Shown here: piece by piece, positions 8,839 through 16,122 of the stretch | Layout: every line of letters starts with the position of its first letter | How positions within the stretch are numbered: the first letter of the stretch is position 1 | Notes under the pieces: model-generated | The model's input: only the letters and a program-made list of their open reading frames with translations | Told to the model about the DNA's origin: nothing | Database searches by the model: none | Program-made: the position numbers and the translations under genes | From: a virus | IMG/VR virus record: IMGVR_UViG_3300013101_000044 | Location: 1 to 33,789 of that record | Strand: one strand, 5' to 3' | DNA: 33,789 nt

Positions 8839-10506
8839 CTAATACCTCGCAGCATCTCTTTGTTGTTGTTGAGTAATATCTAATACTTGACTCTTGCTCA
8901 TCTTTTGAGTGAAGTTGTTCGTTATTTGTGCGCCGACTCCACTGTTATTTTGCTGCTGTTGTTGTGGCTCAGGCACATCCCCAATAGGGCCTTGATCTTC
9001 AGTCACCCAACGATCACCGTCCCACCTGGCTTCTTTTCCGCCTATAAGAACGGAGAGACCACTCGCAGCTTGCTCCTCCGCTGCTTTCTTTGTCCACTCA
9101 ATAGTTCTTTTAAGCGCGGCTTCCAAGTTTGCATAAGATTGTATGGTCGCTTCTACTTCCTTATTCATCTCTTTTTGAAGCGTGGAGATTTCTCTCTCCA
9201 GCCAGGCTTCTGCGTCTGCTATCTTAACACCTGCGGCTATCCAGGTGTCCGCCTTTGCTTCAAGTAAGGCGGTCTCATTGTCAAAGTGCTCCTGCGCCAA
9301 CTCTCCAGTTGCTTCGTAGGTTTCCTTGACAGTAGCTACTCGCTGGAGCTGTGCAGCTTCGAGTAGCTTAGCTTTATCTGATTCCGCGTTTATCAAATCG
9401 TCTTTAATTTTTTGCTCTACTCGCAACTTCTCTTCCGCCACTTCTCTATTTTTTATCATCAACCTATCAGAGAGCGCTAGGGATTCCTCCATCGCGTGTT
9501 TTGCTGCGTTCAGTCCAGTCACATTCTTTACTTTATCTAGGTAGTCTCCCCAAGCCTCAGACAACGACCGAGTACCTGTAGTAACGTCAAACATACCTTT
9601 ATATAGTCCGAAGAAAACGTCAGCTAATTCGGCACCTTTATTAGCGCCCTCTCCCCAAACTACAAACAGTTTTCCTATAAGAGGAACTAATTCAGAAGCC
9701 CCTTTTACCAATCTTAGTACGTGCTCGTTGATTGGCTTCATTACATCGGCCATTCCCGTCATGACTTGCTCGTTCCCAAACAATTCTGTTTGAAGCGTTT
9801 TGAGTATACCGATCCATGATTCGGTTGATCCAGAAGTTCTAGCCAATTCTTCTCGAAACAATAAGTACGAAGTTCTTGTCCTCTCCATCTCAGCATTAAG
9901 TGTCTTTGCTGCTCTGGCTGCTGCGCCTTCAGCTGCAACTCTCATCAACTCCGTGAACTTGGGCAAGAAGTCAGAGATAACAACGTCGCCTTCTCGTACG
10001 GCGTCCTCAAATTCTTTGTATGTCGATTTGCCGTCTCCAAAAGCTCTTACGGCTTTTGCCATTGATCCAGGAATATGCTCAGCAAGTTGTCTACGTAAAT
10101 CCTGCATAGACAATTTACCTTTTGATACTATCTGCTGCAAAGCGAGGAATGCGCCCTCTGCCGTACGTGCGGGCGCGTGAATCCCTGCGAGAGCCGTCGA
10201 AACGTCCTCAAACATAGTAAAAATCTGCTCTTTTTTGAATTGAGTAGCGGAGGCTGCGAATTTTGCAAACGGCAGAACAGCGCCCTCAAACGACGTTCCA
10301 AGGGAGTCTGTAATTTCTCTAATGGAGCCTAGATCTACTCTGGCTGCTGACAATGAACCTGCAGACGAAATTAGAACACTCTCCATAGCTTGGATTGTGT
10401 TTGTTGCTTCCGTTAACGAAGTTACTATGGACTTTGCAGCGCCCACCATCTGACCTGCGCCAGACACAAACTCATTCGCTACGAGAGTTGCAACTAATAC
10501 AGCCAT
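8839..10506 (-). CDS. Tape measure protein
   Basis: 555 residues; its ATG overlaps the TAA of the chaperone frameshift frame (TAATG). Residues of about 60-230 contain the conserved tape-measure N-terminal domain: SFEGAVLPFAKFAASATQFKK, ARTAEGAFLALQQIVSKGKLSMQDLRRQL, EHIPGSMAKAVRAFGD and FEDAVREGDVVISDFLPKF. This is followed by long helical segments (about 330-480), likely coiled coil, and a Gln-rich tail ending NNFTQKMSKSQVLDITQQQQRD. The protein fixes tail length and is packed in the tube. By the usual rule of about 0.15 nm per residue the tail would be near 80 nm, which is short for a siphovirus. It follows the assembly chaperones, its normal place. Confidence 0.92.
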   Translation of the reverse strand: MAVLVATLVANEFVSGAGQMVGAAKSIVTSLTEATNTIQAMESVLISSAGSLSAARVDLGSIREITDSLGTSFEGAVLPFAKFAASATQFKKEQIFTMFEDVSTALAGIHAPARTAEGAFLALQQIVSKGKLSMQDLRRQLAEHIPGSMAKAVRAFGDGKSTYKEFEDAVREGDVVISDFLPKFTELMRVAAEGAAARAAKTLNAEMERTRTSYLLFREELARTSGSTESWIGILKTLQTELFGNEQVMTGMADVMKPINEHVLRLVKGASELVPLIGKLFVVWGEGANKGAELADVFFGLYKGMFDVTTGTRSLSEAWGDYLDKVKNVTGLNAAKHAMEESLALSDRLMIKNREVAEEKLRVEQKIKDDLINAESDKAKLLEAAQLQRVATVKETYEATGELAQEHFDNETALLEAKADTWIAAGVKIADAEAWLEREISTLQKEMNKEVEATIQSYANLEAALKRTIEWTKKAAEEQAASGLSVLIGGKEARWDGDRWVTEDQGPIGDVPEPQQQQQNNSGVGAQITNNFTQKMSKSQVLDITQQQQRDAARY

Positions 10507-11176
10507 TACTTTTTCTCCTTGTACAATTTATCAATGTACACTACACATTGAAGAAGGTAGTCTCGTTCGTCTTCGCTCGTTATCCGCTGAAAACGACAAT
10601 AATCGTAAATACTACTATTGAAGTATTGCAACGTGTGATAGATGTTGAGCACTCGGTTTGTCTCAGGAGATATTTTTGGCTTGGCATCCTGTCCTTTTGT
10701 AGTTATGCCGTCCTTAGCCAACCTTTCGAACCATGCCCGTTGTTCGGAAGTGTACTTAACCTTCCAAGCTAAGGCTTTTTTATGTCCGCAACGACCTCAC
10801 CAATACCTATACTTCTATAATTCTCAATGTCCTGCGCAATATTCCTTACAAGGTTTCTAAACTCCTTGTACTTTGTAAGTAACCTAATAGCATTCTCAAA
10901 GCTGTATTTGATCGGAAACCTTTTACCTTTCTCATCTTTGTCGTCCAATCCCTTCCAATCAAGAAGAACGGTCTTAGCCATAACACGTATTAAAATCTCC
11001 GAAGCTTCTTCATCAGTACATGTCGCCGATCTGTACGGAGCCATTTCTTCGCGAAGCATGTTTATGTACGCGGTGTTGTTGGCACGTGCGACTTTAAGTG
11101 ATGCTCCATCGCCTATGTTGCGCCATACACCCTTGACTTCCAATAGCTCATCTGTTGCGAAATCAGAAATGTTCAT
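10506..11176 (-). CDS. Tail assembly chaperone, long form by -1 frameshift
   Basis: Predicted fusion of 223 residues, equivalent to lambda gpGT. Ribosomes read the 135-residue frame down to lysine 134, slip back one base on A AAA AAG (10781-10775), and continue in the -1 frame through ALAWKVKYTSEQRAWFERL to the TAA at 10508-10506. The second frame is open for 89 codons but has no start codon with an SD near its beginning; its first ATG (10721) is internal to the domain. This is the classic arrangement directly upstream of a tape measure gene. The T part would bind the tape measure while the G part recruits tail tube subunits. The frameshift itself is inferred, not measured. Confidence 0.85.
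10769..11176 (-). CDS. Tail assembly chaperone, short form
   Basis: 135 residues, SD AAGGAG 6 bases before the ATG, preceded by a CCACCAT leader. Unshifted translation ends at CCT TAG right after the slippery heptamer. The protein is mostly helical and acidic (ATCTDEEASEILIRVMAKTVLLDWKGLDDKDEKG, FENAIRLLTKYKEFRNLVRNIAQDIENY). The IRVMAKTVLLDWKGL segment resembles tail chaperones of the DUF-type family in which this part follows ExA. It would act as the gpG-like form that coats the tape measure during tail assembly and is absent from the mature virion. Assignment comes from position, size and the frameshift site. Confidence 0.85.
   Translation of the reverse strand: MNISDFATDELLEVKGVWRNIGDGASLKVARANNTAYINMLREEMAPYRSATCTDEEASEILIRVMAKTVLLDWKGLDDKDEKGKRFPIKYSFENAIRLLTKYKEFRNLVRNIAQDIENYRSIGIGEVVADIKKP
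10775..10781 (-). promoter_or_regulatory. Programmed -1 frameshift slippery site (A AAA AAG)
   Basis: On the minus strand the zero frame reads ATA AAA AAG CCT TAG. A AAA AAG is a classical X XXY YYZ heptamer and one of the most slippery in Escherichia coli. After a one-base backward slip the next codons are GCC TTA GCT TGG, which join directly to the 89-codon downstream frame. The zero-frame stop two codons later adds a pause. I see no obvious strong pseudoknot immediately downstream. Confidence 0.85.
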
Positions 11177-11211
11177 TGTTTCTCCTTTATGGTGGCTTAA
11201 GAAGAGGTTCA

Positions 11212-11245
11212 GGGTGCAGTCACCACCATTAGGAGACTGACACCC
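11212..11245 (-). other. Hairpin between major tail protein and chaperone genes
   Basis: On the minus strand GGGTG, a one-base bulge and CAGTC pair with GACTG and CACCC across a loop of about 13 bases. No T-run follows, so it is not a standard terminator; it could slow or process the transcript and so lower chaperone levels relative to tail tube. The 83-base gap (11177-11259) holds no other feature besides the CCACCATAAAGGAG leader. Confidence 0.5.
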
Positions 11246-11259
11246 CTCCCCTCTAAGTC

Positions 11260-12423
11260 TTACACTAAGTTGCGGGTTATTTGAAAAGTAAACAAGGCGT
11301 CAGGATCCATGATAGCGACGAAAGTCCCTTCTACCATTACATCATCGTCCTTCCCTGTCACGTTAGCAGTTGCAGAATCAAATTTACATTCTGGCAAATA
11401 CAAGTTATAAGAGTTGCCTAACGAATCTGTCAATGTAATTGACAAACTGAAGGCTGCGGAGTTTAAGTACCGATTATAATAAGTCTCGTCGTTGAAGTAC
11501 ATTGAAATGCTGCCGCCCATGAGAATGGACTTCGCGTCAGCGTCACAAAAACCAAGTTTTGCTACTCCAGTCTTTCCGGCAACCTGATTATCTAAAGTAA
11601 AATCTACCTTCTGCAACAAGCAAGACGAGAGAGCCGCACCATCAATAGCGATTTCACCAACAGAGGAAACAGCATTCAAAATTGGAGTGACTGGCAGCGC
11701 AGTAGGCGCTCCTGTACTAGCCGTTGTTTGTGCAAGCGCCTCGTCTTCTCCGATAAACGCTAAGTTTGCCATAATGGGCGAACCAGCCTCGATCGTCATT
11801 TCCAACGTATTAGGTGTCATCCCTGTGTATAAAAAGAATTGACTAACGTCGTTGTTGGCTCTTTCAATTGAAAAAGAACGTTTGGCGACACCTGTACGAA
11901 TGTACTCGCCTTCGAAAGTAACTGCTACAGAAGACTCCGTCACTAGAGGCTGAACGACCTGAACATGCGTTCCGTCTGGAAGCGCCTTGACTCTGACAAA
12001 AATATTATTGGATACAGAACCAAGAATCCAGAAGCATTGTCCTATCTTATACAAAGAAGAATCGGCCACGGTCATTATACCGCCTAATCCTCCGCCTGTC
12101 TCTATTGTAAAAACAACTGACTCGCCAGCAGGAGGGGTGTTCCAACCACCACCAACTTTATCGTCATACAAGAATCCAGGAAGTAACAAGTCAAGATTAG
12201 TAGCTTGGAATTCTGTTTCAAAACCACCCCCTGTTTCAGCGCCAACCTGAACAAGATCAACTGTCTGTCTATCTGGTCTTACATTGTTTGAGACTTGGTT
12301 CTCAATGTTGAACGCCATGTCTTCAGACACAAAGTTAACTCCATTGAATTGTCCCGGATCCACTGAACCCCAGACCGCTTCCAGTCTAAACGATATACCG
12401 CTTTGGCTGCCCTGTGCTCCCAT
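11260..12423 (-). CDS. Major tail (tube) protein
   Basis: 387 residues, SD AAAGGAG before the ATG. It begins MGAQGSQSGISFRLEAVWG, and contains FSIERANNDVSQFFLYTGMTPNTLEMTIEAGSPIMANLAFIGEDEA (about 180-225), a segment typical of phage tail tube proteins of the TTP_13-like group, and a C-terminal beta domain (FSLSITLTDSLGNSYNLYLPECKFDSATANVTGKDDDVMVEGTFVAIMD). It would polymerise into the tail tube. It lies between the tail terminator gene and the assembly chaperones, the expected position. Extra domain(s) around 80-170 make it longer than lambda gpV. Confidence 0.85.
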   Translation of the reverse strand: MGAQGSQSGISFRLEAVWGSVDPGQFNGVNFVSEDMAFNIENQVSNNVRPDRQTVDLVQVGAETGGGFETEFQATNLDLLLPGFLYDDKVGGGWNTPPAGESVVFTIETGGGLGGIMTVADSSLYKIGQCFWILGSVSNNIFVRVKALPDGTHVQVVQPLVTESSVAVTFEGEYIRTGVAKRSFSIERANNDVSQFFLYTGMTPNTLEMTIEAGSPIMANLAFIGEDEALAQTTASTGAPTALPVTPILNAVSSVGEIAIDGAALSSCLLQKVDFTLDNQVAGKTGVAKLGFCDADAKSILMGGSISMYFNDETYYNRYLNSAAFSLSITLTDSLGNSYNLYLPECKFDSATANVTGKDDDVMVEGTFVAIMDPDALFTFQITRNLV

Positions 12424-12446
12424 GTCGTACTCCTTTTATTAATTAT

Positions 12447-12836
12447 CTAAGGCGTGTGAGTGTCAGTTTGAACGTCGATTATGACGTTTCGCTGGTACCA
12501 CTCCTTGTAGTTCCCTACTCTCTCATTTACGACTTTGAAACAGAGCAGCGTACTGATCGCGTAATTGCGAAAAATTCTAACTAATTCGTCACACAATAAG
12601 AGGTTTGCTCCTGCTCCTGCTCCTTTGGGCGTGAATACTTGTATTGTCAACAAGTCAAAGTCTCTAACGCAGGTTATAGATAAATTCTCACTGTCGATAC
12701 CATCAAGAGTGCAACGAATGTATGGTACTCCCGTTTTAGGCACTTTATTAGAATCATCCCAAAATATAACGGTGCTTGCGCCCCATTCGGAGTTTAATCG
12801 TGTCTCAAGCAGTTGTCTCACGGTATTACTAGACAT
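12447..12836 (-). CDS. Tail terminator protein (DUF4128-like)
   Basis: 129 residues from the ATG at 12836-12834. A TTG two codons upstream is also open, but ATG is more likely; it overlaps the end of the previous gene by 8 bases. Residues VRQLLETRLNSEWGASTVIFWDDSNKVPKTGVPYIRCTLDG and DLLTIQVFTPKGAGAGANLLLCDELVRIFRN give the pattern of tail terminators (lambda gpU / DUF4128 group): an N-terminal helix, a beta sheet, and a long helix facing the ring. It would cap the tail tube and join it to the head. It directly precedes the major tail gene, as expected. Confidence 0.75.
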   Translation of the reverse strand: MSSNTVRQLLETRLNSEWGASTVIFWDDSNKVPKTGVPYIRCTLDGIDSENLSITCVRDFDLLTIQVFTPKGAGAGANLLLCDELVRIFRNYAISTLLCFKVVNERVGNYKEWYQRNVIIDVQTDTHTP

Positions 12837-13233
12837 TGTCAAATGGCCTTACGTGAAGTTCATAGTGTGCGTCTGCTGGATCTCCGCTTACGCCAAGTAC
12901 TCTCCAAAATACGTGTGTCTCTAGGTCTTCTATTACATCGTTTACGCTTGGTACAACAGTCATTAACAATGAAGAAAAAATTACTAACCTGTCAATTGTT
13001 CGAATAGGTTCTTCGTCATTTAGAATATCGGTTGAGAAGGATCGAGTTGGAACAAACTCAGAAAACACAACACTTATATTGTCCGTGGACAATACGGTGT
13101 TCGTCCAAGTTCCTGTTGCTTCGTCATAAGCAGAGGCGCTCATCGCGGAGTACGTAATGGCGCGTTGAACTGTTCCGAGCTTATCAAGCCCTTTATTCAC
13201 CTTGTTTTTTATTTTTGCTCTGAGATCAGTCAT
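12829..13233 (-). CDS. Head-tail connector / head closure protein
   Basis: 134 residues; ATG overlaps the previous stop region and an AGGAG lies about 12 bases upstream. Beta-rich sequence (RAITYSAMSASAYDEATGTW, ISVVFSEFVPTRSF, RTIDRLVIFSSLLMTVVPSVNDVIEDLETHVFWRVLGVSGDPADAHYELHVRP) matches the build of small beta-barrel head-closure/stopper proteins (gp16/gpFII-like), where VNDVI and WRVLGV mark the barrel strands. It sits in the normal place between the capsid genes and the tail terminator. The family is inferred from order and pattern. Confidence 0.65.
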   Translation of the reverse strand: MTDLRAKIKNKVNKGLDKLGTVQRAITYSAMSASAYDEATGTWTNTVLSTDNISVVFSEFVPTRSFSTDILNDEEPIRTIDRLVIFSSLLMTVVPSVNDVIEDLETHVFWRVLGVSGDPADAHYELHVRPFDNV

Positions 13234-13639
13234 CTAGTTTGTCAAACTCCTTTTGCAATCTTCTATCAGCTCTTCGTGCTGAGTTCTTAAAGAAATTTGC
13301 TGGTGCTTGTGAAGAGTAACCATCCTCTAATCTTCCAATATAAGCCACTTGACTGAAGATGTATAACGTGTCATCAGCTTTAAGTCTAGAAAAAGTAGGT
13401 GTCTTTGCAGGAGAGAAACTTCCTTCTTTTGGTTTTTGTATGTCTCCTCCTCTTGGAGGTTTGCTATTTATGCTGGTCTTCCACATACTAGAAGCGAAGT
13501 TTGTCAATTTCGGTGTAAGGTCTACGACCTCACTAAACCAATGCCCTGCTTCTCGTTGAATAGCGGCATGTCCGCCTCTTGGTATGTCGTCGGCAAAGTT
13601 CTTTATTGCCTTTTTAAACTTCTTCATGCCTCTAAACAT
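13226..13639 (-). CDS. Tail completion / HK97 gp10-like protein
   Basis: 137 residues, strongly basic. I kept the ATG at 13639; an alternative in-frame ATG at 13627 has GAGG too close to it. The N-terminal helix MKKFKKAIKNFADDIPRGGHAAIQREAGHWFSEVVDLTPK and the following TSINSKP...YIGRLEDGYSSQAPANFFKNSARRADRRLQKEF are the layout of HK97 gp10-like minor tail proteins: helix, DxTP-type turn, YIGRLEDG (the family's usual Y-x-x-x-x-E-x-G strand) and a final helix. It should help join head and tail. Neighbours support this. Confidence 0.75.
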   Translation of the reverse strand: MFRGMKKFKKAIKNFADDIPRGGHAAIQREAGHWFSEVVDLTPKLTNFASSMWKTSINSKPPRGGDIQKPKEGSFSPAKTPTFSRLKADDTLYIFSQVAYIGRLEDGYSSQAPANFFKNSARRADRRLQKEFDKLDD

Positions 13640-13642
13640 TAA

Positions 13643-14074
13643 CTACACCCGTGTTAAATCTTCAGTTCCTATTGCGGTAGTGCAATGGATACTCATTAAG
13701 GAATCTGGAAGACCAAAAGAACTAAGGTCGCCTACTTCGTTAGAACCCGCGCCAGCAAAGGTTTCATCCACAGTGATAGAACCTGCCTTTATCATTTCAC
13801 GAGTAGTCTTTCTGGTATCGGCCGTTTCAGGTTCACCGTACAGATTACCAACAGAGTCCGCCAGGGCGTACAAAGCACAAGCGTGTTTAATCTCTTCTGG
13901 AATATTAACGGTATCCGTCCAGTCAACGTCTACGCATGTCCATCCTGTTTGGATGTACAAACTCGCGTTATAAATATGTGCTTCCTTTTCAGGATCTGTA
14001 AGCGCCAACCAATCTGCGTAACCCGCTAAATAAGCATCCGCTTCTGCGATTGTTATGATAGGTGTAATAGCCAT
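13643..14074 (-). CDS. Head-tail adaptor (DnaT-like/connector family)
   Basis: 143 residues starting MAITPIITIAEADAYLAGY, with a stretch of helices (LTDPEKEAHIYNASLYIQTG, EEIKHACALYALADSVGNLYG, ADTRKTTREMIKAGSITVDETF). Phage proteins with TxAEADAYLA...W..L.d.eK...L..AS.yId and an IKxAxAxxAL helix are head-tail adaptors sometimes labelled 'DnaT-like ssDNA-binding protein'. The role here is most likely the adaptor ring under the portal, as shown by its location directly after the capsid group and before gp10-like and terminator genes. The SD is AAGGAC, 12 bases upstream. Confidence 0.75.
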   Translation of the reverse strand: MAITPIITIAEADAYLAGYADWLALTDPEKEAHIYNASLYIQTGWTCVDVDWTDTVNIPEEIKHACALYALADSVGNLYGEPETADTRKTTREMIKAGSITVDETFAGAGSNEVGDLSSFGLPDSLMSIHCTTAIGTEDLTRV

Positions 14075-14082
14075 TGCCGTCT

Positions 14083-14253
14083 CTAGTCCTTTTTCTCAGC
14101 TTCTTTGCGATCACTAGCGGATTTGCGTGCCATCTCATTTAGAGAAGCCAAAGACAGATCCATGATGGGTTCGTCAAGTTTTTCTTCTACTGCCGGCTTT
14201 GCCTTTTCTTCTACTTCAAGTTTTGTCTTTTCTTTTAACGGAGTCTTTTTCAT
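14083..14253 (-). CDS. Small charged protein, 56 residues
   Basis: ATG at 14253-14251, stop at 14085-14083, with a good SD (GAGGAAAGAAAATG). Sequence begins MKKTPLKEKTKLEVEEKAKP and ends RKSASDRKEAEKKD. It is dominated by Lys and Glu and probably helical or disordered, with no hydrophobic core. Small KE-rich proteins are common at this point of siphovirus head modules. Function unknown. It fills what would otherwise be an unexplained gap between the decoration protein and the adaptor, with 8 bases to the adaptor start, so translation is probably coupled. Confidence 0.75.
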   Translation of the reverse strand: MKKTPLKEKTKLEVEEKAKPAVEEKLDEPIMDLSLASLNEMARKSASDRKEAEKKD

Positions 14254-14275
14254 TTTCTTTCCTCAATGGTGGTGA

Positions 14276-14308
14276 TTAGCGCGCAACTTACTATAAGTTG
14301 AGCGCTAA
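14276..14308 (-). other. Strong intergenic hairpin
   Basis: TTAGCGC plus CAACTTA pair with TAAGTTG plus GCGCTAA around a TAG loop, with a single mismatch: 14 base pairs in all. No T-run follows on the minus strand. It lies in the gap between the decoration protein and the 56-residue gene, immediately before a CACCACCAT-type leader. A transcript-processing or 3'-end-stabilising role is plausible. Confidence 0.6.
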
Positions 14309-14318
14309 AATTTTATTT

Positions 14319-14882
14319 TTAATAAGCACTTCCAAGGGAAATCCTTCGCCAATTTCCTGCTACCGTATCCTTCTCAACGCATACATACAAATATGAAGCG
14401 TCAATCAACTGATCTCCAGGCTCCCCAGACGTTCCGTCAACCCCTGCGGCTTCTGTTCCCAGTACCACAGCATCAAAGAGATTTGTTCCCGTGGTAAAAC
14501 TACTTACCGTAGGTATGGCGTTTCCATACGTACCCGCATTTTTGGCGGTCAACACTAAATCGTCGCCTGTAAAGGCGGCAGGGACATCTATTCTAATTTG
14601 TGCGGTATTGAAGGTATCTGAACCATCAAGCGCAGCCACAATAGCAACCAAACAAGCCGCGACATTCGCGCCTATACCAATTTGATTAGCTGCCGCTGTA
14701 GCTCCCGCTTTAAAGGTATACAAAACACCATCGACAGTCATTGTGTCTTCCGCTGTAACCTGAGTATCAACGGTAAGCTTTCCTGCGGCCTTGACTGAAC
14801 AAACTGCAGTTCCCTGTGTAGGGAGTTTTTTGTTTATGGAATCTGTTCCGTTTCGTCCTTGTGGCAATCCTTGTACATTCAT
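14319..14882 (-). CDS. Probable head decoration / capsid-associated protein
   Basis: 187 residues, SD AAGAGGA before ATG. Rich in Ala, Thr, Gly and Val with regular beta pattern (AEDTMTVDGVLYTFKAGATAAANQIGIGANVAACLVAIVAAL, FNTAQIRIDVPAAFTGDDLVLTAKNAGTYGNAIPTV). The TVDGxxYTFKAG...NQI..G.......NLxxAIN-type segment is widespread in phage structural proteins associated with capsid or tail sheath. It directly follows the major capsid gene, separated by a hairpin, which favours a decoration role. The C-terminal 35 residues (DASYLYVCVEKDTVAGNWRRISLG) resemble a common short beta motif in fibre and decoration proteins. Confidence 0.55.
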   Translation of the reverse strand: MNVQGLPQGRNGTDSINKKLPTQGTAVCSVKAAGKLTVDTQVTAEDTMTVDGVLYTFKAGATAAANQIGIGANVAACLVAIVAALDGSDTFNTAQIRIDVPAAFTGDDLVLTAKNAGTYGNAIPTVSSFTTGTNLFDAVVLGTEAAGVDGTSGEPGDQLIDASYLYVCVEKDTVAGNWRRISLGSAY

Positions 14883-14912
14883 TGTAGTCCTCTTATCAGC
14901 GAATTTAATTAA

Positions 14913-14940
14913 GACGCCTCGTCAACAAAGAGGAGGCGTC
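14913..14940 (-). other. Hairpin after the major capsid gene
   Basis: GACGCCTC and GAGGCGTC form a perfect 8-bp stem around a 12-base loop, 20 bases after the capsid stop codon. The following bases (TTAATTAAATTC) are AT-rich but not a T-run, so termination would be weak. It probably protects the 3' end of capsid mRNA or gives partial termination, so that the capsid gene is expressed above its downstream neighbours. Confidence 0.55.
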
Positions 14941-14960
14941 GCGTCCTATGCGGAGGTTAA

Positions 14961-15968
14961 TTAGTTGTTATGCTTGAGGAAAGCCATCCCAACTTGCTTA
15001 CGAGCTACAACACGATCCCACTCAACAGCTTCGGCAAGTTCTGCCAAGGTAGCGGACTGTCCAACAATACTGGCGGATACGAATTGGAATCCGTAAGGAT
15101 GAATGATGTCAGCGGAGCGAGAGTGAACGATATCCTGGCCGCCACCGTAACCGGCTCCAGCGACTCTTTCAAGTTCCGAAGGCTTCATGGTGTTTCCTTT
15201 TCCATGATCAAAAGCACCAGTAGAGAAAAGAATAGTGGTGTACGCAGGGGAATTCGAACCAGCGGTAACTGGGAGAGAGTCGTCAACAACAACCCGCAAC
15301 TCAAGGTACGTAGGAATAACGACAGCGCCACTTGCGTTGGGAATAAAGTCAATCAGATTCTGCTTCTTGAGATTACTATAAGTAACAGAATGCATAGCAA
15401 TTGCGGTGAAAACGCCTTGATGATCTCCAGATGTCTGCTGTGTGTCGATAACAGCTTCAGCAGAAATGATATTGGAATCTGCAGGAGATGCTAAGTCGGA
15501 ATAAATAACGTTAGCCATATCGCCCGAGTCATTAGCTATGTTATCAGCCAAAACGCCCATTGCAGATTGGATAACACGCTTTTCCTTCTGAGTAGCCCAC
15601 CATCCGCCGATTTTTTGTACAATGGCGGCAAGCGGATCCATCAGGGCAAGCTCACGAGTAAGATCCATTGTAGACCAGGAGTAATGCATAGAAGCCAGGC
15701 GATAAATCATCTTGGCTGTTCCGATCTTTGCAGGCGTGGAAGTATGCGCTGGATCATCATCAACATAATCAGGCTCTGTTGCAGTAGCTAATGGCGAATG
15801 GAAAGGAAGCTCCCCAATATTGCCACCGACAGATGCCATGTTGCTTAACTTTGGACTTTCAACCATAACGCCGGACTGCAAAAAAGCATTAAGTTCTGCA
15901 GCTGCTTCGTCTACAGCTGCTTCGAATACGAGAGGGTTATAAATGTCTGACAATTGAGTTGTGGCCAT
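14961..15968 (-). CDS. Major capsid protein
   Basis: 335 residues; SD TGAGGTAAT before ATG. N-terminal TTQLSDIYNPLVFEAAVDEAAAELNAFLQSGVM, then SVGGNIGELPFHSPLATATEPDYVDDDPAHTSTPAKIGTAKMIYRLASMHYSWSTMDLTRELALMDPLAAIVQKIGGWWATQKEKRVIQSAMGVL give the E-loop, spine helix and P-domain pattern of an HK97-fold coat protein used with a separate scaffold. The MHSVTYSNLKKQNLIDFIP segment (about 200-218) is the usual A-domain region. Order scaffold-capsid-decoration is standard. No prohead protease is seen, so the scaffold may exit or be degraded by host enzymes. Confidence is high for role, lower for the precise family. Confidence 0.88.
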   Translation of the reverse strand: MATTQLSDIYNPLVFEAAVDEAAAELNAFLQSGVMVESPKLSNMASVGGNIGELPFHSPLATATEPDYVDDDPAHTSTPAKIGTAKMIYRLASMHYSWSTMDLTRELALMDPLAAIVQKIGGWWATQKEKRVIQSAMGVLADNIANDSGDMANVIYSDLASPADSNIISAEAVIDTQQTSGDHQGVFTAIAMHSVTYSNLKKQNLIDFIPNASGAVVIPTYLELRVVVDDSLPVTAGSNSPAYTTILFSTGAFDHGKGNTMKPSELERVAGAGYGGGQDIVHSRSADIIHPYGFQFVSASIVGQSATLAELAEAVEWDRVVARKQVGMAFLKHNN

Positions 15969-15990
15969 GGTATTACCTCATAAATTGTGA

Positions 15991-16036
15991 ATAAATAAAA
16001 AGACGATATCTTCATCTTCATGATGTAGATACCGCC
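15991..16036 (-). terminator. Terminator-like hairpin upstream of the capsid gene
   Basis: On the minus strand GGCGGTATCT pairs with AGATATCGTC (two G-U pairs), with an inner CATC/GATG stem, followed by CTTTTTATTTATT. This has the form of a Rho-independent terminator, but lies inside the virion operon, about 25 bases before the capsid start. It may act as an attenuator overcome by antitermination, or be a processing site that gives capsid mRNA its own 5' end. Confidence 0.65.
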
Positions 16037-16051
16037 TTTAGCAGAACGCTC

Positions 16052-16113
16052 AATTGGCTTCACCAATTAAACTTATCTCACAATTGCGTACTAGGCTTTA
16101 CCAAGCCGCAATT
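16052..16113 (-). other. Two further hairpins in the capsid leader
   Basis: AATTGG/CCAATT (16052-16068) and a larger stem in which GCAATT/AATTGC (16082-16113) encloses GGCTT/AAGCC (16094-16107). With the terminator-like stem they fill most of the 154-base gap between scaffold and capsid genes. I see no clear -35/-10 pair here, so this leader is probably a structured RNA region and not a separate promoter. Confidence 0.5.
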
Positions 16114-16122
16114 TGTTTAAAA

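Noticed and set aside
14913-14940. Rho-independent terminator after the capsid gene
   Set aside because: The stem is good, but the following TTAATTAAATTC is not a T-run, so I list it only as a hairpin.
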